Source: Planctomycetota bacterium | GTDB lineage: Bacteria; Planctomycetota; Phycisphaerae; SM23-33 | Assembly (NCBI GenBank): GCA_009908915.1 | Contig: JAAAOJ010000056.1 | Span: 1-47,703, forward strand | Length of the DNA stretch: 47,703 nt | Direction of reading: 5' to 3' | Part shown: piece after piece, positions 27,089 to 36,059 of the stretch | Layout of the letters: each line of letters begins with the position of its first letter | How positions within the stretch are numbered: position 1 is the first letter of the stretch | Program-made: the position numbers and the translations under genes | The notes under the pieces: model-generated | What the model saw: only the letters and a program-made list of their open reading frames with translations | The model's database searches: none | What the model was told of the DNA's origin: nothing

Positions 27089-27424
27089 CCGGAGAAGTTT
27101 GCAGTCGTCTCCGAAATCGCTCGGTCGGAAATCTCGCCGTCGACCAGGCGGAAGTCGGCAGGTTCTCTGCGTGTGCCCATACTGGTTACCTATGCCTTCC
27201 ACGGCGGGCCTGCACGCCCTCCACCTTTGTTTTTGCGTGGGAAGGCGATCCTTCGCAGGAATCCTGGCGGGCCGGGAAGCTTTCGGTGGCCGCCTCCGCC
27301 ATCCTCTACATCTGCAGCCGGGCCAAATCTGCCGCGCTGGGTGATTCTCCGTGGAAGTATAATCTGCTGGAACCAAAGCCACCGTGCGGCGTCTAATGAG
27401 CGCGAACCAAGCGCGGGAGAGACC
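27089..27424 (+). other. Gene-poor stretch after the intron, possible 3' end of a dead gene
   Basis: No complete gene is seen. One frame ending at TAA 27396 gives a plausible protein tail (VAASAILYICSRAKSAALGD then WKYNLLEPKPPCGV). It could be the remains of the gene or region the intron entered. The upstream part of that frame runs through intron RNA and is not protein-like. Confidence 0.3.
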
Positions 27425-29791
27425 ATGCACCGACGGATGATGCCCAAAGACAGAACACCGCTGAACTTTGTCGCGGTATGCCCACTAATGAGTATTCTAC
27501 TGCTTGGTTGCCAGCCCGAGCCTACCACAAGTGATGCCGCCGAGCGCCGCGCCACACGTTTGGTCTACTATAGTTGGGCTGGCACGAGCCCTGGCGGCGG
27601 CTTGACTTTCACCAGCCTCATCGCCACGGAGGTGGATTTTGATGAGGGGCGAGCGCGGAATCTGTATGCCACGGCAAGTGCCCCCGATCCAATGCTTCCT
27701 TACCTGCGTGGAGAAGTTCAGGCGCGGCTTGACGAGCGTCCGTGGAAAGACCTTTCCCTTGGGCAACTGGACCGTCTGACGGGGCTTGTGCATGATTGGT
27801 TGGCGACGTGCCCGCCAGAGACGTACAACATCCCGCGAGGGCTCGGCACAGAAGATGGCCATGCTGAAGTAATGACGGTGACGATGGATTCAGGAGAACA
27901 GCACGGCACCACCGTAAACCCCAGGGGCGGATTCAGTCTTTCAGATCCGCTCGCTCCGCCTCCGCAGTGGGGGCAATTGGTAAACGGCCTGCGCCAGTTG
28001 CAGGGGTCCAACGCCGATCTCCAGCCCCTTGGATCGCCAACTTCCGGCGAGGGAGCACAGAGTCAAAGTCTGGCCAGGCAGATCGATACCCCAAGACGCA
28101 TCGTTACGACGAGACCATGGGAGCCAAGTACAGACGGTGCGGAACTCCGGGTAATGAGGGGTATGGCTCCTTGGCGTGTGGTCACTGAGGGCGATAAGTA
28201 CAAACTCGTGGTAGGCTCCCGCACGTTCCTCACGGTTCCGCAAGGTTTGCAGCAACCGAGCACACAACTGCCCGTTTCTTACGAAGGAATGCTCTACGAT
28301 TCAGTCTGGGAGAATTCAGTACGAGCCACACCCGACCTGAAGCACATTGCCTATCTCGCGCGCGATGGAAACGAACAGTTTGTCGTCGTGGACCACCGTG
28401 AAGAGCCTGCTTTCGACGGCATCGCATACGACACGATTCGGCTCAGTGACGATGGCAGCCGAGTAGCATACATGGTGAACCAGCGCACTTCACGTAACTG
28501 GGTCGCCGATGGCAGACTGCTTCCCGAATCGACGTTTCTCCGGGAGCTGGCTTTCAGCCCCGACGGAAAGCGCCTAGCCTACCACATTACCACGGATGCG
28601 GGACAGACACGGCTGTATGTCGATGGCAAAGTCGCCCTCACTTACGATAAGGCGTCCATCGAACACCTGACGTTCAGTTCCGACAGTAAACGCGTACTCT
28701 ACGTCCTCGCCCAGTCAGAAAGTCAATACCGTGTTGTGATTGATGGCCAGCTAGGGCCTGCCTTTGAAAGAATCAAGTGGAACTATCCGGGCGGGCAGCA
28801 GGTATTCTTTATTAGCCCTGATCACACGCGAGTTGCTTATGTGGGGCAGCAACAAGGCAAAGACATTCTGGTCGTAGACCAGTCACCCGGCGAACCTTTG
28901 GAGGATGCACAGGTTCTTGGTATCAAGTTCAGCCCCGACAGCAAGCAATTGGCGGCGATGGCCGGCAGACCAGGGCAGAAGTGGTTTCTGGTTGCAGATG
29001 GTACAAGGACAACTCCCAGGGGACATGTGATATTCAACAGCATCACCTTCAGTCCGGATGGGCGCTACCTGGCGTACATGACCAGCACAGACGGCGGTTG
29101 GACCGTCGTTGTGAATGATCATCCCGGAGCCGTATACGACAGGCTGGCCTCAGCGGAACGTCAGCCGCTACGGTTTGTCGCCGCCGACCGTCTTCAGTAT
29201 GGTGCAGCGAAGGGCGCAGAGGTTATCACCATCGAAGAGCGACTTGTATCGGACCGGCGAGAGCAGGTGCTGCAAGGCATCACGCCGGAAGGCTTCCGGT
29301 CTGTTGTGCAAGCATACCAGGACAAGCAAACCGGCGTATGCAGCCTGAGGGCCGACGGGATGATTTTGCGCCACGAACTCAAGCTGGATGGTCGGCACTT
29401 CGAGTTTCTGGATGCATGGCGATATGACACCGGCACCAAGCGATGGCATAGGTTCGAATCCCCGGGGCGCAAGGTCGTGCAGATCACTGCTGATCCCAAG
29501 CGCGCGGTATTTGGCTCCCACACGGACCAAGTGTTGATCGAAGTGACCGATAGGCCCGGCCTGTACTGGATGCGATGGCTGGAGGAGGGGAAGCTGCTGC
29601 AAATGCCGGTGTTATGTGGGCCAGTCATGTCCCAGGATTACAAGGTTGCGCCGGCACCGAAGGGCATGGTGGTCGGGGGTATGCCTTATGAGGATCGAGC
29701 CGAGGTCATATACATCGAGGACCCTCGCGAGTTCTTCCTGGCCAACCCGCCATCTTCGACGCTGCCGGCCACTATGCCTGCGGCAGATTGA
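27425..29791 (+). CDS. Lipoprotein with WD40/TolB-like beta-propeller repeats
   Basis: Encodes 788 residues from ATG 27425 (GGGAGAG upstream); the frame is open for 84 more codons, but the N-terminus from here is a proper lipoprotein signal with lipobox ILLLGC. An N-terminal region of about 270 residues of unknown fold is followed by repeated blades with the PD40-type phrase FSPDGKRLAY, FSSDSKRVLYVLA, ISPDHTRVAYVGQ, FSPDSKQLAAMAG and FSPDGRYLAYM. This is a TolB-like propeller, usually a protein-binding platform. The gene opens the lower-GC accessory island and ends four bases before the frame that leads into the Rhs remnant. The function is unknown. Confidence 0.75.
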   Translation: MHRRMMPKDRTPLNFVAVCPLMSILLLGCQPEPTTSDAAERRATRLVYYSWAGTSPGGGLTFTSLIATEVDFDEGRARNLYATASAPDPMLPYLRGEVQARLDERPWKDLSLGQLDRLTGLVHDWLATCPPETYNIPRGLGTEDGHAEVMTVTMDSGEQHGTTVNPRGGFSLSDPLAPPPQWGQLVNGLRQLQGSNADLQPLGSPTSGEGAQSQSLARQIDTPRRIVTTRPWEPSTDGAELRVMRGMAPWRVVTEGDKYKLVVGSRTFLTVPQGLQQPSTQLPVSYEGMLYDSVWENSVRATPDLKHIAYLARDGNEQFVVVDHREEPAFDGIAYDTIRLSDDGSRVAYMVNQRTSRNWVADGRLLPESTFLRELAFSPDGKRLAYHITTDAGQTRLYVDGKVALTYDKASIEHLTFSSDSKRVLYVLAQSESQYRVVIDGQLGPAFERIKWNYPGGQQVFFISPDHTRVAYVGQQQGKDILVVDQSPGEPLEDAQVLGIKFSPDSKQLAAMAGRPGQKWFLVADGTRTTPRGHVIFNSITFSPDGRYLAYMTSTDGGWTVVVNDHPGAVYDRLASAERQPLRFVAADRLQYGAAKGAEVITIEERLVSDRREQVLQGITPEGFRSVVQAYQDKQTGVCSLRADGMILRHELKLDGRHFEFLDAWRYDTGTKRWHRFESPGRKVVQITADPKRAVFGSHTDQVLIEVTDRPGLYWMRWLEEGKLLQMPVLCGPVMSQDYKVAPAPKGMVVGGMPYEDRAEVIYIEDPREFFLANPPSSTLPATMPAAD

Positions 29792-29953
29792 GTCGTTATC
29801 TTCCTACGGCATGTCGCTCACCCCGCCTGATCCCCACGCGAACGCCAGCACCAGCCCGTGGTCCACTCGTGGTTTACTGGGAACGCCTCTCGCCCCGATT
29901 TTCGCCGCAGGCGAAAATAGAGCAGGAGAGAGGAGAAAGTAGGGCAGAGGAAA

Positions 29954-30049
29954 TTCGGGGGACACCAGGAACTTCGCAAAAATTCGGGGGACACCAAATT
30001 CGGGGGACACCATACTTAATGGGAGTTCGGGGGAGTTCGGGGGACACCA
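29954..30049 (+). repeat. Cluster of TTCGGGGGACACCA repeats
   Basis: Four complete copies of TTCGGGGGACACCA start at 29954, 29983, 29999 and 30036, with a partial copy at 30025. Two continue as TACTTAAT or TACTGAAT. The cluster fills the 332-bp gap between the propeller lipoprotein and the Rhs remnant (29792-30123). From memory, similar GGGGACACCATACTTAAT motifs accompany REP-type elements and Y1/IS200-like transposases; no such transposase is here. Confidence 0.6.
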
Positions 30050-30123
30050 TACTGAATAGGACAATCGAGTGCTGGCGAGCCGTCGGCGGATGCGGTACGA
30101 TACACGCCGAAAGGGCACCGTCG

Positions 30124-31701
30124 ATGGTTGCATGGAGATTGGACAATCAACCAACCGACCTCAGTGGCACCGCCAACGATCCGACGCATGATGCTTCGGG
30201 CAACATGACGGCCGATTCTTTCAATACTTACATCTACGACGCCTGGAACCGTCTGGTCGAGGTCCGTGACCGCGCCACGGAAGACCTCATCGCCACGTAT
30301 GAATACGACGGGCAAAAGAGAAGAGTAGAGAAGACGGTCGATTCCTCGACCGACGACTACTTCTACAACTCGGACCTTGGCCTGCGTAGCCTTGGCGGAG
30401 CAGGCTGGCAGCTTCTGGAAACTCGAACGGACGACGATACCGACCCTCCTTCGACAGGCTCAGGACAGGCGGCCGAGCAGTACGTCTGGGATATCCGCTA
30501 CATCGACGCTCCCATTGCCCGCTTTGATGCTACCGGCTATGCTGTCTACTACCTCAACGACGCGAACTTCAACGTGACATCGTTGGTGGATGAGTCTGGA
30601 ACCATCGTCGAGCGTTATGCTTACGACCCCTACGGTGAGCGAACCGTGCTTGATGCGGATTGGTCAGCCGATGCGGACAATGCTTCGGATGTGAATAACG
30701 AAGTGCTTTACGCCGGGTACCGCTTTGATCCTGAGTCAGGCCTGTTCCATGTTCGCAATCGTTACTACAGTACATCCCTCGGCCGCTTCATCACCCGCGA
30801 CCCGCTGGGGTATATGGATGGGATGAGTGTGTATGAGTATGTGGGGGGAAATGCCGCGAATGCTGTTGATCCGGCAGGGCTGATGTCAGCCAGGGAGCTA
30901 CAAGAGAAATTCTCTGTCAGCTGGGTGCTCTGGAAAGCCGGAAGCAAAAAGCTAACCTTGTCTGCTACTGCCTCGATTGTACCAGACTGTCCTCCGGGAT
31001 GCCCATGCGTAGATGTCACTATACGCTTAAGTTTGAGTCATTCCTTGAAGAAGAAAGAACGCCAGAAGACTGTGCCATGGAACCAGCTGGAGTTCAACAC
31101 CGCATACACTAAAGAGCTTAAAGTAGCGCCCACAACCGTTGTTGGCGTTGGATCGTTTCGAAAGCAAGTCCCGAATCCGGCATACCAGCCCGCGTTGAAG
31201 GCATGGCAAGCTGCCAAGGCAGTTGCCCTGAAAGGCGCGGATGCGACCATTGAACGAGGCACAGGCCTTCTCGGCGGCCTTAGCGTTGGAGAAATAGCAA
31301 AAGAGATCTTTGGTAATCCTGGAAACATCGCCGCCACGGCGGCTGGACACATGCGAGTGTGCTGGAACGGCGAAAAGGTAGTCGGCGATTTCTGCAAATG
31401 GTCTGGGACCTTATCGTATGAAAAGGGCGCGACGAAGCGCAGCCCGTTGCCGGGTGGCGTACTTCCTATAGAATTTGGGTTCTCCGCAAGCGGAACGATT
31501 AAGCTGGATTTGTGTGAGGGCACCTTCAACTTTGGAAGCAAGGGCGTAATCAACGTCTCAATTGACCTTCCGATGCTACCGGTTACAGTAACGGGCGATA
31601 CTTTCACGCTTTGGGACTACCAAACGAAACCCACGCAAACAGATAAGCTCAAGTGGCTCACCAAAGGCGACCTACCAGAATGCGGAGAGAAGGATGATTG
31701 A
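30124..31701 (+). CDS. 5'-truncated Rhs/YD-repeat protein with a variable C-terminal tip
   Basis: About 525 residues are recognisable from ATG 30124, though the frame is open from 29788 without protein character and no Shine-Dalgarno is present. YD-repeat sequence (DASGNMTADSFNTYIYDAWNRL, YEYDGQKRRVEKTVD) leads to the Rhs core end, AGYRFDPESGLFHVRNRYYS, RFITRDPLGYMDG and VYEYVGGNAANAVDPAGL. After the core is a unique tip of about 270 residues with several cysteines and no toxin motif I recognise. Full Rhs proteins exceed 1000 residues, so the secretion and cage parts are missing. The stop overlaps the next gene by eight bases, the usual layout of an Rhs tip and its partner. Confidence 0.75.
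   Translation: MVAWRLDNQPTDLSGTANDPTHDASGNMTADSFNTYIYDAWNRLVEVRDRATEDLIATYEYDGQKRRVEKTVDSSTDDYFYNSDLGLRSLGGAGWQLLETRTDDDTDPPSTGSGQAAEQYVWDIRYIDAPIARFDATGYAVYYLNDANFNVTSLVDESGTIVERYAYDPYGERTVLDADWSADADNASDVNNEVLYAGYRFDPESGLFHVRNRYYSTSLGRFITRDPLGYMDGMSVYEYVGGNAANAVDPAGLMSARELQEKFSVSWVLWKAGSKKLTLSATASIVPDCPPGCPCVDVTIRLSLSHSLKKKERQKTVPWNQLEFNTAYTKELKVAPTTVVGVGSFRKQVPNPAYQPALKAWQAAKAVALKGADATIERGTGLLGGLSVGEIAKEIFGNPGNIAATAAGHMRVCWNGEKVVGDFCKWSGTLSYEKGATKRSPLPGGVLPIEFGFSASGTIKLDLCEGTFNFGSKGVINVSIDLPMLPVTVTGDTFTLWDYQTKPTQTDKLKWLTKGDLPECGEKDD
30450..30469 (+). repeat. Short palindromic-type repeat inside the Rhs frame
   Basis: TTCGACAGGCTCAGGACAGG sits in frame and encodes the STGSGQA segment. From general experience this string is a very common dispersed short repeat in environmental bacterial genomes, translated in different frames as STGSGQA, LRQAQDRR or DRLRTG. 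It interrupts an otherwise normal Rhs repeat. Confidence 0.5.
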
Positions 31702-33136
31702 TGACCACGCAAGATCTTTTTATGCACTTCTTGCCAAGGTAATGGTGCTTGTCGGTGTCGCGTGCGTAGGGTGCGGCAGTAGTCATGCACGACGTGGGAC
31801 GGATGGCGAGCGTTTGCACGATACAACGCAAGCCGCTGCGAGTGGCCCAAAAAGCAAGGCTAGTGTTGCGCACCGACTGATGCGAAAGCAGGACGATATC
31901 AGGCGTGCTCTTCCTAACTTGGTCAAGATGTACATTCTCGCGGATACCGAACATGTGAGACAAGCAGCATACCAGGCCATCATTACGATAGGCATGGATC
32001 GTGCGCCAAGGGCGGTAGTGAATGAAGCCCTGGCGGCGCTCATGGAGGCGCGGAGCGTGAAGGTGAAGTTGGTGTCGGTTATGCTTCTGGCGCAGGTTGG
32101 GCCTCCCGCGAAGAGCGCGGTACCCGCTTTGCTGAGGCTCTCGCGGACGAATCCCGTGTGGCAAGACCAAGTGGTGTATGCGCTGGGCCAGATCGGCTGT
32201 GCGCCCGGCGTGGTTCCGGAATTACTTAGAGTACAACAGACGGAGGAAAGCGCATCAATTAGTGCTGCTGCTGAAGCGGACATTGCGTTGGGGCGACTGC
32301 AAGTGCCGCAAGCTATCCCTATCATGCATCAGCACCTAGCTAGTCGCCATCAATTGCTGAGGACAGCGGCAGCCAAGGCGCTAGGCTTGCTGGGGCCCGT
32401 AGGGTCCGCGGATACCCGCCGGCGCTTGGTCCAAGCGTGTAACGATGACAATGCTATGGTTCGGGAGGAGGCTGTACGCGCAATCGGAAGAGTAGGCCAC
32501 ACCTCGAAAGTGGTAGCTGACGCCCTACTTGATCGGCTGTCCGACGATGACACAGGTGTGCGAAAGGCCGCCATTGGGGCCGTGCGTAACTTGCACCTGA
32601 ATCGAAGGGCTTTGGTGGAAAAGCTTATCAAGCTCATAAACGATTCGGACATATGGGTTGCACTGGCTGCAAAGGAAGCGATGGAAGCAGAAGGCTGGCG
32701 ATCCGTAGACATACTGCGCGAGCTTTTCCACGACGGTAACCACGAAACCCGTCTCACAGCGGCGCGTATCCTGGCAAAGACTTCGCCTGAGGGAGCGCAG
32801 GTGCTATGCAGAGCTGTTAAGACGGACGAGAAGGGAGCATATGCCGCTTTAGTTGCAATGAGATCAGCCCCCGCGTATGCTTCCATGTTTGAAGAGGCAC
32901 TGGTCAACGCCCTATTCGCTCGTCGTTTTGCCCTCGCGGCTCTCGATACTGTGGAGGGCCTGGCTCTGACGTCGCAACAGGTCCGGCGGGCCGTCGCGGA
33001 TCTATCACGAGCGAACAATGAACTGGACAGCAGTGTAACGGCGAGGGCGCGAGAAGTACTTAGTGCAATCCGTAGCGAGCACAATGTGAACATACAACAG
33101 AAGCCGGATCGATCAGGTGACCCGACTTCCGAGTAG
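31694..33136 (+). CDS. HEAT-repeat lipoprotein, possible partner of the Rhs tip
   Basis: Encodes 480 residues. ATG 31694 overlaps the Rhs stop and is preceded by GGAGAGAAGG. A signal peptide with a lipobox-like VACVGC suggests a lipoprotein. From about residue 70 on, HEAT/PBS-lyase-type helical repeats dominate, for example HVRQAAYQAIITIGMDR, VKLVSVMLLAQVGPPAKSAV, LRTAAAKALGLLG, VREEAVRAIGRVG and VRKAAIGAVRNL. Such proteins bind other proteins. The coupling to the Rhs tip makes an immunity or chaperone role possible, but lipoprotein export would place it in the envelope, which is unusual for immunity to a cytoplasmic toxin. Confidence 0.8.
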   Translation: MIDDHARSFYALLAKVMVLVGVACVGCGSSHARRGTDGERLHDTTQAAASGPKSKASVAHRLMRKQDDIRRALPNLVKMYILADTEHVRQAAYQAIITIGMDRAPRAVVNEALAALMEARSVKVKLVSVMLLAQVGPPAKSAVPALLRLSRTNPVWQDQVVYALGQIGCAPGVVPELLRVQQTEESASISAAAEADIALGRLQVPQAIPIMHQHLASRHQLLRTAAAKALGLLGPVGSADTRRRLVQACNDDNAMVREEAVRAIGRVGHTSKVVADALLDRLSDDDTGVRKAAIGAVRNLHLNRRALVEKLIKLINDSDIWVALAAKEAMEAEGWRSVDILRELFHDGNHETRLTAARILAKTSPEGAQVLCRAVKTDEKGAYAALVAMRSAPAYASMFEEALVNALFARRFALAALDTVEGLALTSQQVRRAVADLSRANNELDSSVTARAREVLSAIRSEHNVNIQQKPDRSGDPTSE

Positions 33137-33310
33137 GTTCCAGACTACAGTTGGAGTTCAGAGTTAGAGTTGAGTTCGGGCCAGACTGGGCAGGGCTAAC
33201 TGGGACAGCCGCGAATGGCACTTCCTTAAGCGGCCCATTGGCGTCTCCACTCGGTGCGGGTGATGCGTAAGCTGGGATAATGTTTTGGTTCATGTCGAAC
33301 GGCCCGGGGT

Positions 33311-34515
33311 TCACGGAGGAGCCGTTGCTAGGATCGGCGCAAAGCTTGGAATAGCCCGCACGGCCGCAACAAAGCTCAGCCGCATCGGATCCTTGCCGTG
33401 CTCGATGGCTGCTTCCAGCATGACCATGCGGATAATGTTCAGTGCGGCGAGACAGGCGGCCAGTTCTTTGCGGACGCCGTCGGGTGTCTGGCTGCGTAGC
33501 ACGTCGGCCGACAGCCGACGCTTGAGTTGCAGGAGCAGTGTCTCGATCCGCCAGCGGCGGGCATACCGTTCGACAATGTCCTCGGCAGGATAGGCGGTTG
33601 TGTCCAGCAGGGACGTAACGAACCCCATGCTCTCCCGGCGGCCGCGGGATCGGATCGTCGCGTGAATCAACCGCACCCGCACCGTTGCGGGCAGACTCGG
33701 ATTCTTCTGGCGGTACGTCTTGCCGATCTTCAGGTCGGTCACGAAGTCATTCGGCCCGTCGCCTGCCAGCGGTTTGAGCCGCGAGATCTTCAGCCGCTGG
33801 TGAGCGCGTGTGAGGAACTGCAATCCGGCGTCAAGATACTCGACATAGAGATTCGCCCCGGCATAATGGCGGTCGGCGATGAGCAGATCGCCCGGACGCA
33901 GGTGCGTTAACAGTCCTCGCAGCAGCGATTGTTCGCTGTCGCGGTAGCGGCCGAGTGCATAGGCGAGAATCGTCATCGTATTCGCCAGCGATAATGTGAC
34001 CATGCGGCCGATGGGATAGGATCGCTTGCCGCTGGTGCCAACGTGTTCGTGCAACGACGGCTCATCCGGCACCAATACACAGGAGCCATCGACCAGCACC
34101 ACGCGATGGCCTCGCCAGGCAGCGAAGGACTCCGAGAGGTGGGCGGCCTTGGTGGCCAGAGAGTCGATGAGCTTACGCCAGATCGCCAGGGGCAGGCGGG
34201 CACGAGCCTTGCTCAACGAACCAGAATTCGGCATGCGGCGGTTCAGCCATGGGAAGACGCCGCAGAAATTGTCCCATATGAGAGCAGGCTGGCCTGGAAG
34301 GATTCTTCCGGCCAGATCGCTGCGAGAATCATGTGCAGGACAGTGACGACGGGCGTGACAGTGCGGCGGCGATAGGTGTAGTCGGCGTCGTGGCAGGCCT
34401 GCTTGATCGCCGTGTCGGGCAAGACGCTGCGAACGGAATTGAGCGTGACGCTTTCGAGCTGAGAGCAAATCGCTGGACGTGTCGTAGCCGCCGTGCCGAT
34501 CATGGTTGTACGCAT
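33311..34515 (-). pseudogene. IS4-type transposase, frameshifted
   Basis: The N-terminal part reads from about 34515 (VRSVLPDTAIKQACHDADYT, MILAAIWPEESFQASL) and stops at 34243. The remainder reads in another frame from about 34290 (ALIWDNFCGVFPWLNRRMP, then RARLPLAIWRKLIDSL) to 33311. Together they make a DDE transposase of the IS4 family: VVLVDGSCVLVPDEP with the first Asp, GDLLIADRHYAGANLY with the second, and YARRWRIETLLLQLKRRL with the Glu block. One frameshift near 34270-34290 breaks the gene unless it is used for programmed frameshifting. I could not define terminal inverted repeats with confidence. Confidence 0.8.
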
Positions 34516-34906
34516 GAACGGTCTCCAGGATGTACCTGCGCTGAAACTGAAGGGTGGCGTAGAAATCGTGGAGGCACGAACAGGGAAACGCGTAGCCAGG
34601 ATGTACTACGAGGGCACGCTGACCATTGACATTTCGTTTAAGGCGAATGTATTACGTGTGTTCAAGAAATGCTGCGCAACGCGAGGTCGCCTAGCAACGC
34701 TCGTGTGGGCCGAACTGATCCAGGCTGTGCAAATGGTTATTGAAGGGAAGGTGCCATTGGCATTTACCGTTGAGACGGATGTGCCTCTGGATGGTACCAA
34801 CGCCTTAAAGGGGATATCGGTTCCACTCGGTACGATCCGTCTCGGGGAAGTGCATAGGACGAAGCTTGTCAAAGGCAGCTTTGAAACAGTTCTCTATAAG
34901 AAATGA
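34514..34906 (+). CDS. Hypothetical protein beside the IS element
   Basis: Encodes 130 residues from ATG 34514 (MNGLQDVPALKLKGGVEIVE). Mixed beta-type composition, with no signal peptide and no recognised motif. Its start coincides with the start region of the divergent transposase, so the true N-terminus may have been removed by insertion of the IS. A lipoprotein gene follows ten bases later and may be co-transcribed. Confidence 0.5.
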   Translation: MNGLQDVPALKLKGGVEIVEARTGKRVARMYYEGTLTIDISFKANVLRVFKKCCATRGRLATLVWAELIQAVQMVIEGKVPLAFTVETDVPLDGTNALKGISVPLGTIRLGEVHRTKLVKGSFETVLYKK

Positions 34907-34916
34907 GGCATCTACA

Positions 34917-35477
34917 ATGTGCGCAACGAGATATGTCCGCCTAATTGCGGCCTTGCTGCCCACTGTATGGCTTGCAGCATGCGGTGACAAGACCGAGCCC
35001 ACGATAACTCCCCCCGAAGCAACAGACGACGGCAAGACGTGTGTTTCTCGCCCCGACATTGTCGTTGAAACAGTAACAGATGTAGAGGCATTAAAGAGCA
35101 ATATGGGCGATTACGATGCGACCGTTAGCACCCAGCCATTCATCCACAACACTGATGTTGCCGCGTTGCGTAAGAGGATCGGTGAGCCGGTTGTGGCTAC
35201 TACCTTGAGCTCGGGGTCATGGCTGTTCCTGAAGGACGTGCCACATGTCAAATCACGACAGGTTTACTCCATGGATACCGAACGTCCCGACAGCGACTCT
35301 TTGAGAAGTCTACAGAACTACACGGGGAGGCTTCTCCTTTTCGATAAAGACGATGGGGCTCACATCCTGACGGTGGATAGCGGCAATATACTGCGTTTGG
35401 ACGGTGCTACCGTGGAATTCAAGAAGATGGATGGCTGCCCCGTGTTGATCATCACCATCGATGAAAACAGTGACTGA
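34917..35477 (+). CDS. Small lipoprotein of unknown function
   Basis: Encodes 186 residues from ATG 34917, with GAGG upstream. A lipoprotein signal (YVRLIAALLPTVWLAAC) is followed by a Thr/Pro-rich linker and a compact domain with two further cysteines (KTCVSRPD and MDGCPVLI) that could pair outside the cytoplasm. I do not recognise the domain. It follows the hypothetical gene by ten bases. Confidence 0.65.
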   Translation: MCATRYVRLIAALLPTVWLAACGDKTEPTITPPEATDDGKTCVSRPDIVVETVTDVEALKSNMGDYDATVSTQPFIHNTDVAALRKRIGEPVVATTLSSGSWLFLKDVPHVKSRQVYSMDTERPDSDSLRSLQNYTGRLLLFDKDDGAHILTVDSGNILRLDGATVEFKKMDGCPVLIITIDENSD

Positions 35478-35985
35478 GACTATCTAGGTCTTGCTGAACA
35501 GAACTTAACTGCTGAGGAAGGGAAAGGGAAGGGAGAGGAAGGGAAAGGGGACAGGCTACTTGAAGGAAGCAACGACGGCCTCGGCGACAACACGCCCAGC
35601 GTGGCTTACGCCTATCCGCTAATGCCTACCCCGACGGCCAACAGATCCACTATGATTACCGTCCTGCCTTCGTTCATGAGCCAAGCCTTTCCATCTGGAG
35701 ATGGAAAGAGTATGGCCGAAACGGCAGATCGAATTGAAATCAACAACTATCATTTTATGCAATAACGTGTTTGATTATAGTCATTTATGTAATCAAGCCG
35801 GACATTTAACCGGACAGTAGTGACGCAAACACGACGCCTCCCTACAAAAGTCGGGGGGACGAAAAGCAGAACGATTTTGCAACGCAAATAAAGAAGTTAT
35901 GTCACGAAAACGGTGCTGAGTGGCACTTCCTCGGATTTCTGAGGGATGCGTCAATCAACCAATTAGCGAGCTTGATGGGGATTTG
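35478..35985. other. Non-coding island edge with Rhs debris, purine tract and AT-rich segment
   Basis: No intact gene is seen. A purine tract of GGAAGGGAAAGGG-like units (35517-35550) runs into AAAGGGGACAGG at 35544-35555, a string also found inverted at 47576-47587. At about 35620-35665 one frame gives AYPDGQQIHYDY, an Rhs YD-repeat fragment. A perfect hairpin, CTTTCCATC-tgga-GATGGAAAG, lies at 35687-35708. From about 35740 to 35830 the DNA is unusually AT-rich, with an inverted repeat TTGATTA/TAATCAA (35771-35796) and a CCGGACA direct repeat. This appears to be the right edge of the accessory island. Confidence 0.5.
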
Positions 35986-36029
35986 ATTCACCTGCGTTTC
36001 CGGTCCTTGATGCTCGCGGCGCGATCCAT
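35986..36029 (-). repeat. Dispersed repeat, half copy D (inverted)
   Basis: The reverse complement of these 44 bases matches 39339-39382 (start of copy C) at 41 of 44 positions; it includes GATCGCGC, GCGAGCATCAAGGA and CGGAAACGCAGG. Only the head of the repeat is clear; the tail block is not recognisable, though an AATTGGTTGATTG-like remnant follows on the minus strand. With copy C it brackets the iclR and QueG-like genes as inverted repeats. Confidence 0.7.
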
Positions 36030-36059
36030 CTTCTTCCACCGGACTTCCGGCACAAATCG

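Noticed and set aside
29440..29475. tRNA-like T-arm string GGTTCGAATCCC
   Set aside because: It lies inside the beta-propeller coding sequence, and no acceptor stem, anticodon arm or CCA end can be built around it.
35480..35510. CTTGCT and CTTAAC near the end of the small lipoprotein gene as a PhoB box
   Set aside because: Spacing is 14 bp rather than 11, and no gene with a plausible role follows directly.
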